From: Neoalteromonas facilis
GTDB lineage: Bacteria > Pseudomonadota > Gammaproteobacteria > Enterobacterales > Alteromonadaceae
Length of the DNA stretch: 64,000 bases
NCBI RefSeq assembly: GCF_002807665.1
Contig: NZ_PEAY01000001.1
Coordinates: 558,001-622,000 of the forward strand
Direction: 5' to 3'
The translations under genes were made by a program, and so were the position numbers. A model generated the notes under the pieces. That model was not told the DNA's origin, searched no databases, and saw only the letters and a program-made list of their open reading frames with translations. This document shows, one piece after another, positions 8,746-17,693 of this stretch (within the stretch, counting starts at the first letter, position 1; every line of letters starts with the position of its first letter).

Positions 8746-9546
8746 ATGCCTACACCTCGCATTAAAGCCCGCAGTGTATTTCTTTCAGACATTCATCTCG
8801 GCAGCCGTGACTGTAAAGCTGAGTTATTACTTGATTTTCTCGACGCCTTAGAATGCGAACAACTCTATTTAGTTGGCGACATTGTTGATATGTGGCAAAT
8901 GAGTAAGCAATTTCGCTGGCCCAAAGCCCACAATGATGTTCTTCATAAGCTGATGGAGTTCAGTCACCAAGGAACCCGTGTGGTTTTCTTGCCCGGTAAT
9001 CACGACGCGCCGTTACAAAAATACGATGGCATGTCGTTTGGTGAAGTGGATATCCAACGAGAAACCATTCATACCACTGCCGACGGTAAACGATATCTTG
9101 TTTTGCATGGTGATCAGTTTGATGCCGATGTGACGCTAGGTTGGTTCCACCAATGGATGGGTGACAAAGGTTACGATTTTTTACTCACTCTGAACCGTTG
9201 GTATAACCATTACATGCAGCGTCGTAATAAACGTTACTGGTCGCTTGCCAGCTATATAAAAAGGCGCATAAAAGGTGCAAACCTCGCCATTGATCGATAC
9301 CGCAATGCGGTGTGTCGCAGAGCGGCTGAGTATCAGGTAGATGGCGTTATTTGTGGCCATATACACCACCCTGAATCTGTAACCGTACATGGCGTTCACT
9401 ATGTCAACGACGGTGATTGGGTGGAAAGCTGCTCCGCACTCATTGAACTCGAATCTGGTGAGTTACGTCTACTGACCAACAGTATGATTGATGCGGCTAT
9501 TGCGCCAGCTGAAGTTATACCTTTCACACGTCATCACGCTGCTTAA
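8746..9546 (+). CDS. LpxH-like UDP-2,3-diacylglucosamine diphosphatase / metallophosphoesterase
   Basis: A 266-residue calcineurin-like phosphoesterase with the whole metal-site series: SDIHLG, VGDIVDMW, GNHD, HGDQFD and GHIHHPE. The ending 'YVNDGDWVESCSALIE' is typical of the COG2908 LpxH/LpxH2 group, which cleaves UDP-diacylglucosamine to lipid X in lipid A synthesis. It is 12 bases upstream of the OlsF-like gene and probably cotranscribed, so a role in membrane lipid metabolism is likely; whether it is the main LpxH cannot be told here. Confidence 0.82.
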   Translation: MPTPRIKARSVFLSDIHLGSRDCKAELLLDFLDALECEQLYLVGDIVDMWQMSKQFRWPKAHNDVLHKLMEFSHQGTRVVFLPGNHDAPLQKYDGMSFGEVDIQRETIHTTADGKRYLVLHGDQFDADVTLGWFHQWMGDKGYDFLLTLNRWYNHYMQRRNKRYWSLASYIKRRIKGANLAIDRYRNAVCRRAAEYQVDGVICGHIHHPESVTVHGVHYVNDGDWVESCSALIELESGELRLLTNSMIDAAIAPAEVIPFTRHHAA

Positions 9547-9558
9547 GAGAGACATACT

Positions 9559-11295
9559 ATGTTCACTGTATCTGATGTAATTGAGCAACATTATCCACAA
9601 TTGTCTGAGCGACCATTGTTATATAAATCGTCCAGTTTTTTGCTTAAGCACTTACTCAATGAAGACGAATTTGCAGCATTCGCAGAAACCTATCCTCACT
9701 TGCACGACATAGACTTTGTCGAACAAGTATTAGAGTACTTCAACATCAGCTTTTCTGTACGCGATAGCGAGAAAGAAAACATCCCCAGCGAAGGAAAAGT
9801 GGTCATCATTGCAAACCACCCTATCGGTTCACTTGATGCGCTGGTACTGATTAAATTGCTCAGTGAAGTACGCAGCGATCTTAAGGTTGTTGCTAACACT
9901 ATGTTAATGGCAATTAAGCCGCTAAATGACATGTTACTTCCCGTCAATAACATGGGCGGCAGAACCCCAAAACAAAATCTTGCCAACATTAGAAAGCACC
10001 TTCACGGCGGTGGTGCAGTATTGATATTCCCAGCAGGTGAAGTGTCTCGCCTTCGTCCTCAAGGTGTGCGTGATACCCATTGGCATACTGGCTTTTTACG
10101 TATCGCTCAATCGGTACAAGCCCCGGTTTTGCCGATGTTCGTTGATGCCAAAAACTCGGCATTATTCTACGGTGCATCGATGCTTTACAAACCCTTAGCG
10201 ACGGCGCTGTTAGTCAAGGAAATGTTCAAACAACGTTGTGCGCATATCCCAGTTCGCATTGGTGAGCTAATTCCGCATAGCAGCTATGCAGGTATTAACT
10301 TGTCTATAGACGACACCACAAAACTGATGAAAAAGCATGTATACCGTGTCGGCCAAGGTAAAAAGCCACTCTTTATCACACAAAACCCAATAGCCTTACC
10401 TGAAGACAGACAGTGCTTAAAACACGCGATTAAAACTCAGTGTGAACATTTAGGCACAACCAGTGATGGCAAGCTCATATATTTATATCAACATACACGC
10501 AGCTCTCCTATCATGCGGGAGATTGGCCGATTGCGCGAAATTGCATTTCGTGCTGTTGGCGAAGGCTCTCTGAAACGTAGAGATATAGACGTTTTCGACA
10601 GTCACTATTACCACTTGATATTGTGGGATGATAACGATCTCGAAATAGTTGGCGCCTACCGCTTAGGTGATGCTAAGCAATTATCTGCGCCCAATCATCC
10701 AACCGGGTTATATTCTGCGACGTTGTTTGATTATTCGCCTCAATGCCAGGCCATGATGGATAAAGGGCTAGAGCTTGGACGTAGTTTTGTGCAACCGCGC
10801 TATTGGGGCAAGCGCAGTCTCGATTATTTATGGTACGGGATCGGTGCTTTTTTAAATCGTTACCCCAATTACCAATATATGTTTGGCGCTGTTAGCATCA
10901 GTAACGCGCTGCCTGAGCCAGCCAAAGCCCTCTTGGTAAACTTTTATTCATCTCGGTTCACTCAGTTAGATTCTCAACCTGAGTTAAAGGCAACAGCGGT
11001 AACGCCCTACGGTGGTCATTTACAAAGTCCAGTAAACTTTATTGACAGCGATTACGCTTCCGCATTTAAACAATTGAAGCACTTGCTCGCCAATATTGGT
11101 TGCAATGTTCCGACACTATTTAAACAGTATTCAGAAATATGTGAGGAAGGTGGCGTTGCGTTTCTAGATTTTAACGTGGATCCTGATTTTAACCACTGCA
11201 TAGATGGCCTAGTCGTTGTTGATACCGCCACAATGCAGGCTAAGAAGCATAAACGTTACATACAAGTGCATCAACACCAAGAAAAGGCTGGTTAA
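9559..11295 (+). CDS. OlsF-like bifunctional acyltransferase (ornithine lipid synthesis)
   Basis: A 578-residue fusion. The N-terminal half is a PlsC/lysophospholipid acyltransferase domain with the active-site segment ANHPIGSLD (H87, D93) and 'VLIFPAGEVSRLR'. The C-terminal half (about 295-480) is an OlsB-type GNAT domain with 'REIGRLREIAFRAVGEGS' and 'LEIVGAYRLG'. OlsF of Serratia is known to make ornithine lipids with this arrangement, the C-terminal half N-acylating ornithine and the N-terminal half O-acylating the product. That assignment by architecture is strong, though a generic hemolysin-like acyltransferase is possible. A GAGAGA ribosome site precedes the ATG. Confidence 0.8.
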   Translation: MFTVSDVIEQHYPQLSERPLLYKSSSFLLKHLLNEDEFAAFAETYPHLHDIDFVEQVLEYFNISFSVRDSEKENIPSEGKVVIIANHPIGSLDALVLIKLLSEVRSDLKVVANTMLMAIKPLNDMLLPVNNMGGRTPKQNLANIRKHLHGGGAVLIFPAGEVSRLRPQGVRDTHWHTGFLRIAQSVQAPVLPMFVDAKNSALFYGASMLYKPLATALLVKEMFKQRCAHIPVRIGELIPHSSYAGINLSIDDTTKLMKKHVYRVGQGKKPLFITQNPIALPEDRQCLKHAIKTQCEHLGTTSDGKLIYLYQHTRSSPIMREIGRLREIAFRAVGEGSLKRRDIDVFDSHYYHLILWDDNDLEIVGAYRLGDAKQLSAPNHPTGLYSATLFDYSPQCQAMMDKGLELGRSFVQPRYWGKRSLDYLWYGIGAFLNRYPNYQYMFGAVSISNALPEPAKALLVNFYSSRFTQLDSQPELKATAVTPYGGHLQSPVNFIDSDYASAFKQLKHLLANIGCNVPTLFKQYSEICEEGGVAFLDFNVDPDFNHCIDGLVVVDTATMQAKKHKRYIQVHQHQEKAG

Positions 11296-11302
11296 TCCAG
11301 CC

Positions 11303-12472
11303 TTACCCCAGCCAACTACTTAACAAACGAGAATAGACCCGCTGTAACCGTTTAATCTCAACCAAAGGTACGCGTTCGTTGACTTGATGAATGGTAGTGT
11401 TGGGTACGCCTAGCTCCACAACCTGAGTGCCTTCACTGGCAAAAAAACGGCCATCCGATGTGCCTCCTGCGGTGCTCAACTTTGGATACCGCCCAGTGGT
11501 ATCAACAATCGCTTGCTCGGCGAGTCTGATCAAACAGCGCTCGGAATTGCGCGGCTGGCTCAAATAAGCGGTGCACGGCCGTTGCCACGTAATACTGTAG
11601 TGTGACGTCACCCGTTCAACGGCCGTCATAATAAGCGTTTGCAATTCGCCTTCGGTAAAATCGCTGGCATAGCGAACATTAAAATTAATCGTACACCGAC
11701 CCGGAATAATGTTGTCTGAGAATGCGCCAGTGTCAATCTGCGTAATTTGCAAACTGGTGCCAGGAAAATCTTCAGAACCGCAGGCAAAGGGCAATTCACT
11801 TAATTCGTGGGCAACGTGTGCCGCAAGGAGTGCCGCATTAATAGCCTTGCTCGGATAAGCCACATGGCCTTGTTTGCCATTTAACAGTAGTGTGCCTGAT
11901 AAAGAACCCCTTCGCCCTACTTTTAAAGTATCGCCTGTGTGAGCACTTGCAGTGGGCTCCCCTATCAACACACTATCAAACTGGACTCCCTGATTATCAA
12001 GGTAAGCTTTTATGGCTTTACTGCCATCTTCAGCTTCTCCTTCTTCATCACTGGTTATAAGAAACCAAAATGAAGTACTGGGATCTAGACAATGCCAATC
12101 GAACTGCTGACAGGCAGCCAGCATCGCTGCAACGCCCGTTTTCATATCCGCCACACCGCGGCCATAAAGGCTATCGCCTATGATGTTGGCCGCGAACGGA
12201 TCGCATTGCCACAGATCCATTGGACCGGGCGGCACAACATCAGTATGACCGTTAAACGCAATATGCCGCTCGCCATTACCGATGCGTGCAATCAAATTAC
12301 TCACCCCGTTCACATTGATTGTTTCACAATGAAATCCTAAGGGTTCGAGGAGCGATTGGATAATGCGCTGACAGCCGGCGTCATTGGGTGTAATAGATGG
12401 GCATTGAATAAGAGATTTGGCAATATCAATTGCCAGATTGGTACGCGCACTTGCAGATAAAAGTGTTGGCAT
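11303..12472 (-). CDS. dapE: Succinyl-diaminopimelate desuccinylase
   Basis: A 389-residue M20-family zinc hydrolase that removes succinate from N-succinyl-LL-diaminopimelate in lysine and peptidoglycan synthesis. Seen are the metal-site motif GHTDVVPPG, 'WQCDPFAANIIGDSLYGRGVADMKTG', the catalytic glutamate segment DEEGEAEDG, the dimerisation domain 'GRRGSLSGTLLLNGKQGHVAYP' and the C-terminal 'TSDGRFF'. It converges on the OlsF-like gene with a gap of only seven bases and lies 99 bases beyond the hydrogenase operon on the same strand. Confidence 0.93.
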   Translation of the reverse strand: MPTLLSASARTNLAIDIAKSLIQCPSITPNDAGCQRIIQSLLEPLGFHCETINVNGVSNLIARIGNGERHIAFNGHTDVVPPGPMDLWQCDPFAANIIGDSLYGRGVADMKTGVAAMLAACQQFDWHCLDPSTSFWFLITSDEEGEAEDGSKAIKAYLDNQGVQFDSVLIGEPTASAHTGDTLKVGRRGSLSGTLLLNGKQGHVAYPSKAINAALLAAHVAHELSELPFACGSEDFPGTSLQITQIDTGAFSDNIIPGRCTINFNVRYASDFTEGELQTLIMTAVERVTSHYSITWQRPCTAYLSQPRNSERCLIRLAEQAIVDTTGRYPKLSTAGGTSDGRFFASEGTQVVELGVPNTTIHQVNERVPLVEIKRLQRVYSRLLSSWLG

Positions 12473-12571
12473 AAAATATCGTAACTAATTGATTACCTAT
12501 GCAACTATGCATGCCACGCATGACAAATCCGTTACGGTTTAACGACAATCTGATGACACTAAAAGCTAAGC

Positions 12572-13894
12572 CTAATTACGAATATGAGTGAAGTCTAAAA
12601 AGTGTGTTGAGCAGGAGATGCAGGGATCATAGTTTCGTATGATCTGTTCACAAAAATGTTTAATCTCCTGTTCAGGTTTATCCAGCCCAAACTGGCGCAC
12701 AGATACTTTCAGATCTTGTTCAATGCGCGCTTGATTTTGGCTTGTGGGCGGAATGATCGTGCAATCCTCTACACGCCCTTGATTGTCTAATTCATAGCGA
12801 TGAAAAATCAGACCTCGCGGTGCTTCAGTTGCAAATGTGCAGTGCCCAGCTTTGACATCATATCCCACACTCGCGGCTCCTGTAGGACAGTCTTGTTGCA
12901 GAATTTGCTGCGCCGAATAAAGAGTCCAGACACACTCTAAAGCCCTCGCTTGAATGCTGGTAAACATGTTCTGAGTGGGAAAACTCAAACCCAGTTCATT
13001 GGCCATATATTGAATATTTTCAGGCAGTAAGTCGAAATTCATGTTCATTCTGGCCAAAGGACCCACGAGGTAATCCTTGCCATCTAATAATGAATAAAAA
13101 GCGGTTGAATGTGCGACTTGATGCTCTTTAAAACTGTCCGGGTAACGCTCTGACGATATATTCAAACCACTGGACGAACAAACTCGTCCTTGATTCATGG
13201 CATATTCGTGTTCATCTCGTAAACACACACCGACAAAATCTTGTGTGTGCTGAGGTATTGTCAATTGAGCAGACCAATTTAACAACGCATTCACGGCAGG
13301 GATTGCGTCATTTACCACCCGTCTTGCGTTTTCCCATGCGGTTTTACTCGGTAACTGGCTAAAGCCCCCCACTTTCAAACCCACAGGGTGTACTGAACGC
13401 CCCCCCAATAATCGCATCAAGGTATTACCAGCCTCTTGGATCTGCATACCTCGCTTGAGCAGCTCACCGTGTGTTGCAGCCATTTGCAACGCACTGTCAA
13501 AACCATAGAAGTCGGGCATAGCAAGAAAGTGAATGTGCAACGAATGGCTCTGTAACCACTCGCCTAAATTCATCAACTTACGCAGTTCCACTAGCGGACG
13601 TGGTATCTCTACATCAAATAACGTCTCCATTGCCAGTATGGATGTCAACTGATATGCCATGGGGCAAATCCCACAAATTCGCGCACTGAGATCGGGGACT
13701 TCGGTATAAGACTTACCTTGCAACAATCGCTCAAACAACCTTGGCGGTTCGAATATTTTTAAATGCAGCGTTTCAATATGATCGCCCGAGGTTACAAGCT
13801 CTAATGCGCCCTCTCCCTCAACACGCGTAATGAAAGGCACTTTAAGGTTAATGGTGCGACCCTCGGTGAAACCTTCGGTAGGACCTTTACTCAT
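12572..13894 (-). CDS. hydA: [NiFe]-hydrogenase large (alpha) subunit, group 3b type
   Basis: A 440-residue catalytic subunit holding the Ni-Fe(CN)2CO site. The four ligands are in RICGICP (C74, C77) and DPCISC (C425, C428), followed by S-T-H431. A nine-residue tail (432-440) after that His would be removed by the endopeptidase encoded at the operon start. Length, short tail and the hydBGDA neighbours indicate the cytoplasmic NADP-linked group 3b enzymes, which oxidise or evolve H2 and in some archaea reduce sulfur. It overlaps the small-subunit gene by four bases and is the last gene of the operon. Confidence 0.93.
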   Translation of the reverse strand: MSKGPTEGFTEGRTINLKVPFITRVEGEGALELVTSGDHIETLHLKIFEPPRLFERLLQGKSYTEVPDLSARICGICPMAYQLTSILAMETLFDVEIPRPLVELRKLMNLGEWLQSHSLHIHFLAMPDFYGFDSALQMAATHGELLKRGMQIQEAGNTLMRLLGGRSVHPVGLKVGGFSQLPSKTAWENARRVVNDAIPAVNALLNWSAQLTIPQHTQDFVGVCLRDEHEYAMNQGRVCSSSGLNISSERYPDSFKEHQVAHSTAFYSLLDGKDYLVGPLARMNMNFDLLPENIQYMANELGLSFPTQNMFTSIQARALECVWTLYSAQQILQQDCPTGAASVGYDVKAGHCTFATEAPRGLIFHRYELDNQGRVEDCTIIPPTSQNQARIEQDLKVSVRQFGLDKPEQEIKHFCEQIIRNYDPCISCSTHFLDFTHIRN

Positions 13895-14685
13895 TTAACC
13901 TCCTTGATTGGAATGTCACGCCATCGCTCAATTTGTTGACGATGTTGTTGTTGGTGACTGTGGATCCCGGCGAATACTTGCGCTATCGCTTCAGGTTGTA
14001 GACCTAATCCCTCAAAACGATTTGCAACCCCTTCCGTGTTAGCCTGACCGGATGGGCCAAAACAACCGAAACACGCGCGGCCAAATGACGGACACAACGC
14101 ACCACAGCCAGTTCTGACAACTGGGCCTAAACATGGCGATTGATGTGTCACCATGACACACACATTTTGTGAACGCTTGCACGCCATGCAGACTTTTTCA
14201 CTATTGTCTTTTGGCAAAACCCCGACTCGCAGTTGTTGTAGCAACTGTATTAATTGCTCATGGGTAACCGGACACCCCCACAATTCAAAATCGACTTTGA
14301 CATGCTCCGCGACTGGCGTACATGTATCCAACGACTCAACAAACTCCGGTGAGGCATATACTGAGGCTTTCCACGCCTGTGCATCTGCAATATTGCGAAG
14401 TGCTTGAACACCACCGCTGGTAGCACACGCCCCCATAGTCACCAGCCACCGACAATTCTTACGCACTTGTTCAAGGCGTAACAGATCATCCTCAGTTGAG
14501 ACACTCCCCTCTACCAATGCCACATCCACCGGCGTATCAGGATCATAGACGCCGGCCTCAATAAAATGAGTAAAATGCACAAAAGACATAACGTTGAGCA
14601 ATTTGCTACCGAGGTTGATAAAGCCCAACTGGCAGCCAGAGCACGAGGTTAATTTATGGATGGCAACACTAAGGTGATCTGACAT
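13891..14685 (-). CDS. hydD: [NiFe]-hydrogenase small (delta) subunit
   Basis: A 264-residue Fe-S subunit with the proximal-cluster ligands CSGC (C15, C18), GACAT and WGCP. C-terminal cysteines (MACKRSQNVC, SPCLGP, GCGALCPSFGRACFGCFG) supply the further clusters. No twin-arginine signal is present, so the enzyme is cytoplasmic, as expected for group 3b and unlike group 1 uptake hydrogenases. It passes electrons between the HydA Ni-Fe site and the HydG flavin subunit. One base separates it from hydG. Confidence 0.93.
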   Translation of the reverse strand: MSDHLSVAIHKLTSCSGCQLGFINLGSKLLNVMSFVHFTHFIEAGVYDPDTPVDVALVEGSVSTEDDLLRLEQVRKNCRWLVTMGACATSGGVQALRNIADAQAWKASVYASPEFVESLDTCTPVAEHVKVDFELWGCPVTHEQLIQLLQQLRVGVLPKDNSEKVCMACKRSQNVCVMVTHQSPCLGPVVRTGCGALCPSFGRACFGCFGPSGQANTEGVANRFEGLGLQPEAIAQVFAGIHSHQQQHRQQIERWRDIPIKEVK

Positions 14686-14686
14686 A

Positions 14687-15505
14687 TTAAATACCTCTTA
14701 CACCTAGCCAGGGTTTAACGTCTGAATAACGAAAAACAGGCCCATCTTTGCACACGAAAAATGGGCCTAACTGACAATGTCCGCATAATCCTTGGCCACA
14801 TTGAAAATTACGTTCCATACTCAAATAGATATCGTCGTCGCGCACGTTACGTTTTTGTAGGTATGGCATCGCCGATAGCATCATAATTTCTGGACCACAA
14901 ATCATCACTGCACAATGAGACGGATCAAACTCAGCATCATCCAAAAGCGCCGTCACCATACCGAGTTTCCACTGATGCTTTTGCTTTTTCTCTTCGCTCG
15001 CAGCGAGTAGCACCTGACAATCACCCATCTCTCGCCATGCATCATACTTGGGCTGCCACAACAAATCGTTGTGATGTTTAACCCCTTGAAGAATCACAAT
15101 GCGTCGATAATTATTGCGATGAGTAACCGCAAAATTGATGGCTGCTACGACTGGGGCACAGCCCAGTCCGGCCGTAATAAACACCAGATCGCGCCCTTCA
15201 AAATGTTCGAGTGGCCAGCCTTGGCCAAATGGCCCGCGTAAACCAACATGTGTATCAATGGGAAGTTGTAATATCGCTTCTGATACTCGCCCTACACTAC
15301 GGATAGTGTGCAACAAAGCGCCATCTTGCCAGCCCATGATAGAAATGGGGATTTCACCAATGCCCATGACTGACAACATGTTAAATTGGCCAAAATGGAA
15401 CGCAAACGGTTCCGTCTGATCCATCGCCAGATGCAAGGTTTCAAGCCCAGGACTTTCTACTGATTTATCAACAATACGAGCCTGCATTGGCACAAAGCTA
15501 GTCAT
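14687..15505 (-). CDS. hydG: Hydrogenase FAD/NAD(P)-binding (gamma) subunit
   Basis: A 272-residue ferredoxin-reductase-like subunit: an N-terminal FAD-binding barrel, an NAD(P)-binding domain opening 'RDLVFITAGLGCAPVVAAI', and a C-terminal [2Fe-2S] cluster motif CGQGLCGHCQLGPFFVC like the dihydroorotate dehydrogenase electron-transfer subunit. It would exchange electrons with NADP(H) or NAD(H). It overlaps hydB by eight bases. This hydrogenase HydG is not the radical-SAM HydG of [FeFe] enzymes. Confidence 0.9.
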   Translation of the reverse strand: MTSFVPMQARIVDKSVESPGLETLHLAMDQTEPFAFHFGQFNMLSVMGIGEIPISIMGWQDGALLHTIRSVGRVSEAILQLPIDTHVGLRGPFGQGWPLEHFEGRDLVFITAGLGCAPVVAAINFAVTHRNNYRRIVILQGVKHHNDLLWQPKYDAWREMGDCQVLLAASEEKKQKHQWKLGMVTALLDDAEFDPSHCAVMICGPEIMMLSAMPYLQKRNVRDDDIYLSMERNFQCGQGLCGHCQLGPFFVCKDGPVFRYSDVKPWLGVRGI

Positions 15506-16598
15506 GGGCCTCGCCCCCTAACATCAGGTTTACTTCTTCGACTAAATCAATTGCTGCGGGGCACCAATCAATGCAGCGACCACAGCCAACACAACCACTT
15601 CGGCCATACTGAACCTGCCAATTTGCGAGTTTATGTAATACCCATTGCCGATAATGCTGGCTGATTGCTGTGCGTATCGGTTTGCCGGAGATGTAGGCAT
15701 GTTGTTCACTAAAACACGAATCCCAATAACGAACTTGACCATGCTCCCCCGTTTCAACGTCTGTTTCGGATTCTTGTTTTGAACAAAAACAGGTTGGACA
15801 CACCGAGGTGCAGTTGCCACAGGCTAAACAACGTTCAGCGATCTTATCCCATTGGTCGTCAGATAAATGTTGCGTTAACTTTTGCAGATCCTCTGAAGTC
15901 GGCATTTGTCGCTGTTGGTTTGCGGCGTTAGCCAATTGCTGCTGCGCCATGCTCAAATGCGTTTGCTTCGCTTGCTGCGTGGCTAACTTCTCTATAATTT
16001 CATTTCCCGTCGGGCTCTTGGCCGAGATGAGATACCCCTCTTCTAATTCATCGAGTAAAACATCATATCCGTATGTCGCCTCTGGACCATCGCCTGTTGA
16101 GGTGCAAAAACAAGTTTGAGTACTTTGGCTACAATTCACCGCAACAATACATATTTGCGATCGCTGTCTAGCATAATGCTCATCGGCGTAGGGGCCATGA
16201 ATAAAGTGCTGATCATGCAAATACAACGCTGCAATATCGCAACTTCGTGCGCCAATAAACGCCAGTTTTTGCACATCTTGTTGCGCAGGTTTAAACGTGA
16301 TGCCGTGCTCAGTTTCAACCCCTGTCCACAAAGTTTGAGTCGGCTGAAACAACCAAGGTTTAAATAATTGCGGTCCAGTGTTCCAGCTAAAGCAACGTTG
16401 CTTATCGGTATGATGCAATTGGTATCGACCGGGCGCAGTTTCCTGCTCTACGCCCCATGGGAGTTGTTCAACGCCCTCGATAAAATCAAACACAATGGCG
16501 TCTTGCTTGACCTGCGGCGCAATCGTTGAATAGCCCAATGTTTTTAACACATTAAGCAAGTGTTCCAGTTCACTGCGCGGTATGAATAGCTTGGTCAT
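15498..16598 (-). CDS. hydB: Hydrogenase 4Fe-4S (beta) subunit
   Basis: A 366-residue iron-sulfur subunit of the sulfhydrogenase beta type. Two ferredoxin-like cluster motifs lie near the C-terminus: CLACGNCTSVCPTCFCS and CVGCGRCIDWCP. The N-terminal two-thirds has the family's 'GARSCDIAALYLHDQHFI' and a Cys-rich 'VAVNCSQSTQTCFCTSTGDGPEA'. It relays electrons between flavin and clusters in the HydBGDA tetramer. The start overlaps the end of hypB by 29 bases, so coupling is tight. Confidence 0.9.
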   Translation of the reverse strand: MTKLFIPRSELEHLLNVLKTLGYSTIAPQVKQDAIVFDFIEGVEQLPWGVEQETAPGRYQLHHTDKQRCFSWNTGPQLFKPWLFQPTQTLWTGVETEHGITFKPAQQDVQKLAFIGARSCDIAALYLHDQHFIHGPYADEHYARQRSQICIVAVNCSQSTQTCFCTSTGDGPEATYGYDVLLDELEEGYLISAKSPTGNEIIEKLATQQAKQTHLSMAQQQLANAANQQRQMPTSEDLQKLTQHLSDDQWDKIAERCLACGNCTSVCPTCFCSKQESETDVETGEHGQVRYWDSCFSEQHAYISGKPIRTAISQHYRQWVLHKLANWQVQYGRSGCVGCGRCIDWCPAAIDLVEEVNLMLGGEAHD

Positions 16599-17340
16599 GG
16601 GGTGTTCGCTCTAGGATCCATTTAGCCACGGCATCTACCCCTTCGCCAGTTTTGGCTGATACCAGTAATACCGGGCAACCCGGGTTTAAATGCGAAATAT
16701 CATGAATGACTTTTTCAACATTAAAGTCTACATAAGGGAGCAAATCGGACTTATTGATCAATACAAGATCACACTGGCTAAACATATGTGGATACTTAAC
16801 CGGCTTATCTTCTCCATCCGTTACCGCCATAATCGCAATGCGAGCCGATTCGCCTAAGTCAAACAAAGCGGGACAGACCAAATTCCCTACATTCTCCACA
16901 AACAATAAACTGTCCGTGGTAAGGGCTAGCGTTTCCACACCAACGCTGATCATCTCTGCATCGAGGTGACAACCTGTTCCAGTATTGATTTGCAGCGCTT
17001 TACCGCCAGCGTTGATGATACGTTGAGCATCATTGTTACTGTTTTGGTCGCCTTCAAGAACCGCCACTCGCTCGTTGTCAAAGTATGCGTTTCGCAACAG
17101 TGTCTCTAACAAGTGTGTTTTACCAGCTCCAGGGGTGCCCATAACATTAATACACACCACCTGCTGATGCTGAAAGTGGTGTCGGGTTCGCGCAGCGATA
17201 TCATCATTCCCATCCAAAATTGCTTGCTGTAAGTGCAAGGTATGAGCGCTTTCTTTGCGCGTAATCGTCTCAGGTATTTGACCGCTACCCGGATTGACGA
17301 CACTGGCTTTATCACTACTACATCCACAATGAGTACACAT
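16570..17340 (-). CDS. hypB: Hydrogenase nickel-incorporation GTPase HypB
   Basis: A 256-residue GTPase that delivers Ni to the hydrogenase precursor with HypA. The N-terminus MCTHCGC keeps the CxxCGC nickel-binding motif seen in E. coli HypB; there is no long histidine-rich stretch, so it is not a Ni-storage form. The P-loop is GTPGAGKTHLLE, followed by 'EGDQNSNNDAQRI' and 'LINKSDLLPYVDF'. Its ATG overlaps the hypA stop (TAATG). Confidence 0.95.
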   Translation of the reverse strand: MCTHCGCSSDKASVVNPGSGQIPETITRKESAHTLHLQQAILDGNDDIAARTRHHFQHQQVVCINVMGTPGAGKTHLLETLLRNAYFDNERVAVLEGDQNSNNDAQRIINAGGKALQINTGTGCHLDAEMISVGVETLALTTDSLLFVENVGNLVCPALFDLGESARIAIMAVTDGEDKPVKYPHMFSQCDLVLINKSDLLPYVDFNVEKVIHDISHLNPGCPVLLVSAKTGEGVDAVAKWILERTPHDQAIHTAQ

Positions 17341-17678
17341 TATTCACACTCTATTTCCGTTAAATTTAATTCCTTTCCGGTCAAAAACTCACATTCGTAA
17401 CTGCCACAGCAACACGCTTCACCATAGCCTGCAACTGCATGTTCATCGCCACATTGTTTGCACCGCACCGTTGCCGGTACTCTACTAATCATCAATACAG
17501 CATCCGCCATACTTGAGTCTTCTTTAACCATGTCGAAACAAAACTGAAGTCGCTGTGGGTCAACGCAAGTCATTTGACCTATTTCTATACCAATTGTCTT
17601 AACCGTATTGAACCCTTCACTTTTGGCTACTGATTTCACCTTATCCAACAGCGCAGTAATAACCGATAACTCATGCAT
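17340..17678 (-). CDS. hypA: Hydrogenase nickel-incorporation metallochaperone HypA
   Basis: A 112-residue zinc protein that binds Ni through the conserved N-terminal Met-His (MHELSV) and works with HypB. A zinc site is visible as CKQC (about residues 73-76) and the later Cys-rich ACCCGSYEC. Length and N-terminus match the family. It lies 15 bases downstream of hypE. Confidence 0.95.
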   Translation of the reverse strand: MHELSVITALLDKVKSVAKSEGFNTVKTIGIEIGQMTCVDPQRLQFCFDMVKEDSSMADAVLMISRVPATVRCKQCGDEHAVAGYGEACCCGSYECEFLTGKELNLTEIECE

Positions 17679-17693
17679 GCCAATACCTCATTA

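Noticed and set aside
12572-16598. Uptake (group 1) or Ech/complex I-type hydrogenase
   Set aside because: No twin-arginine signal on the small subunit, no cytochrome b or membrane subunits, and a flavin NAD(P)-binding subunit is present; this fits group 3b.
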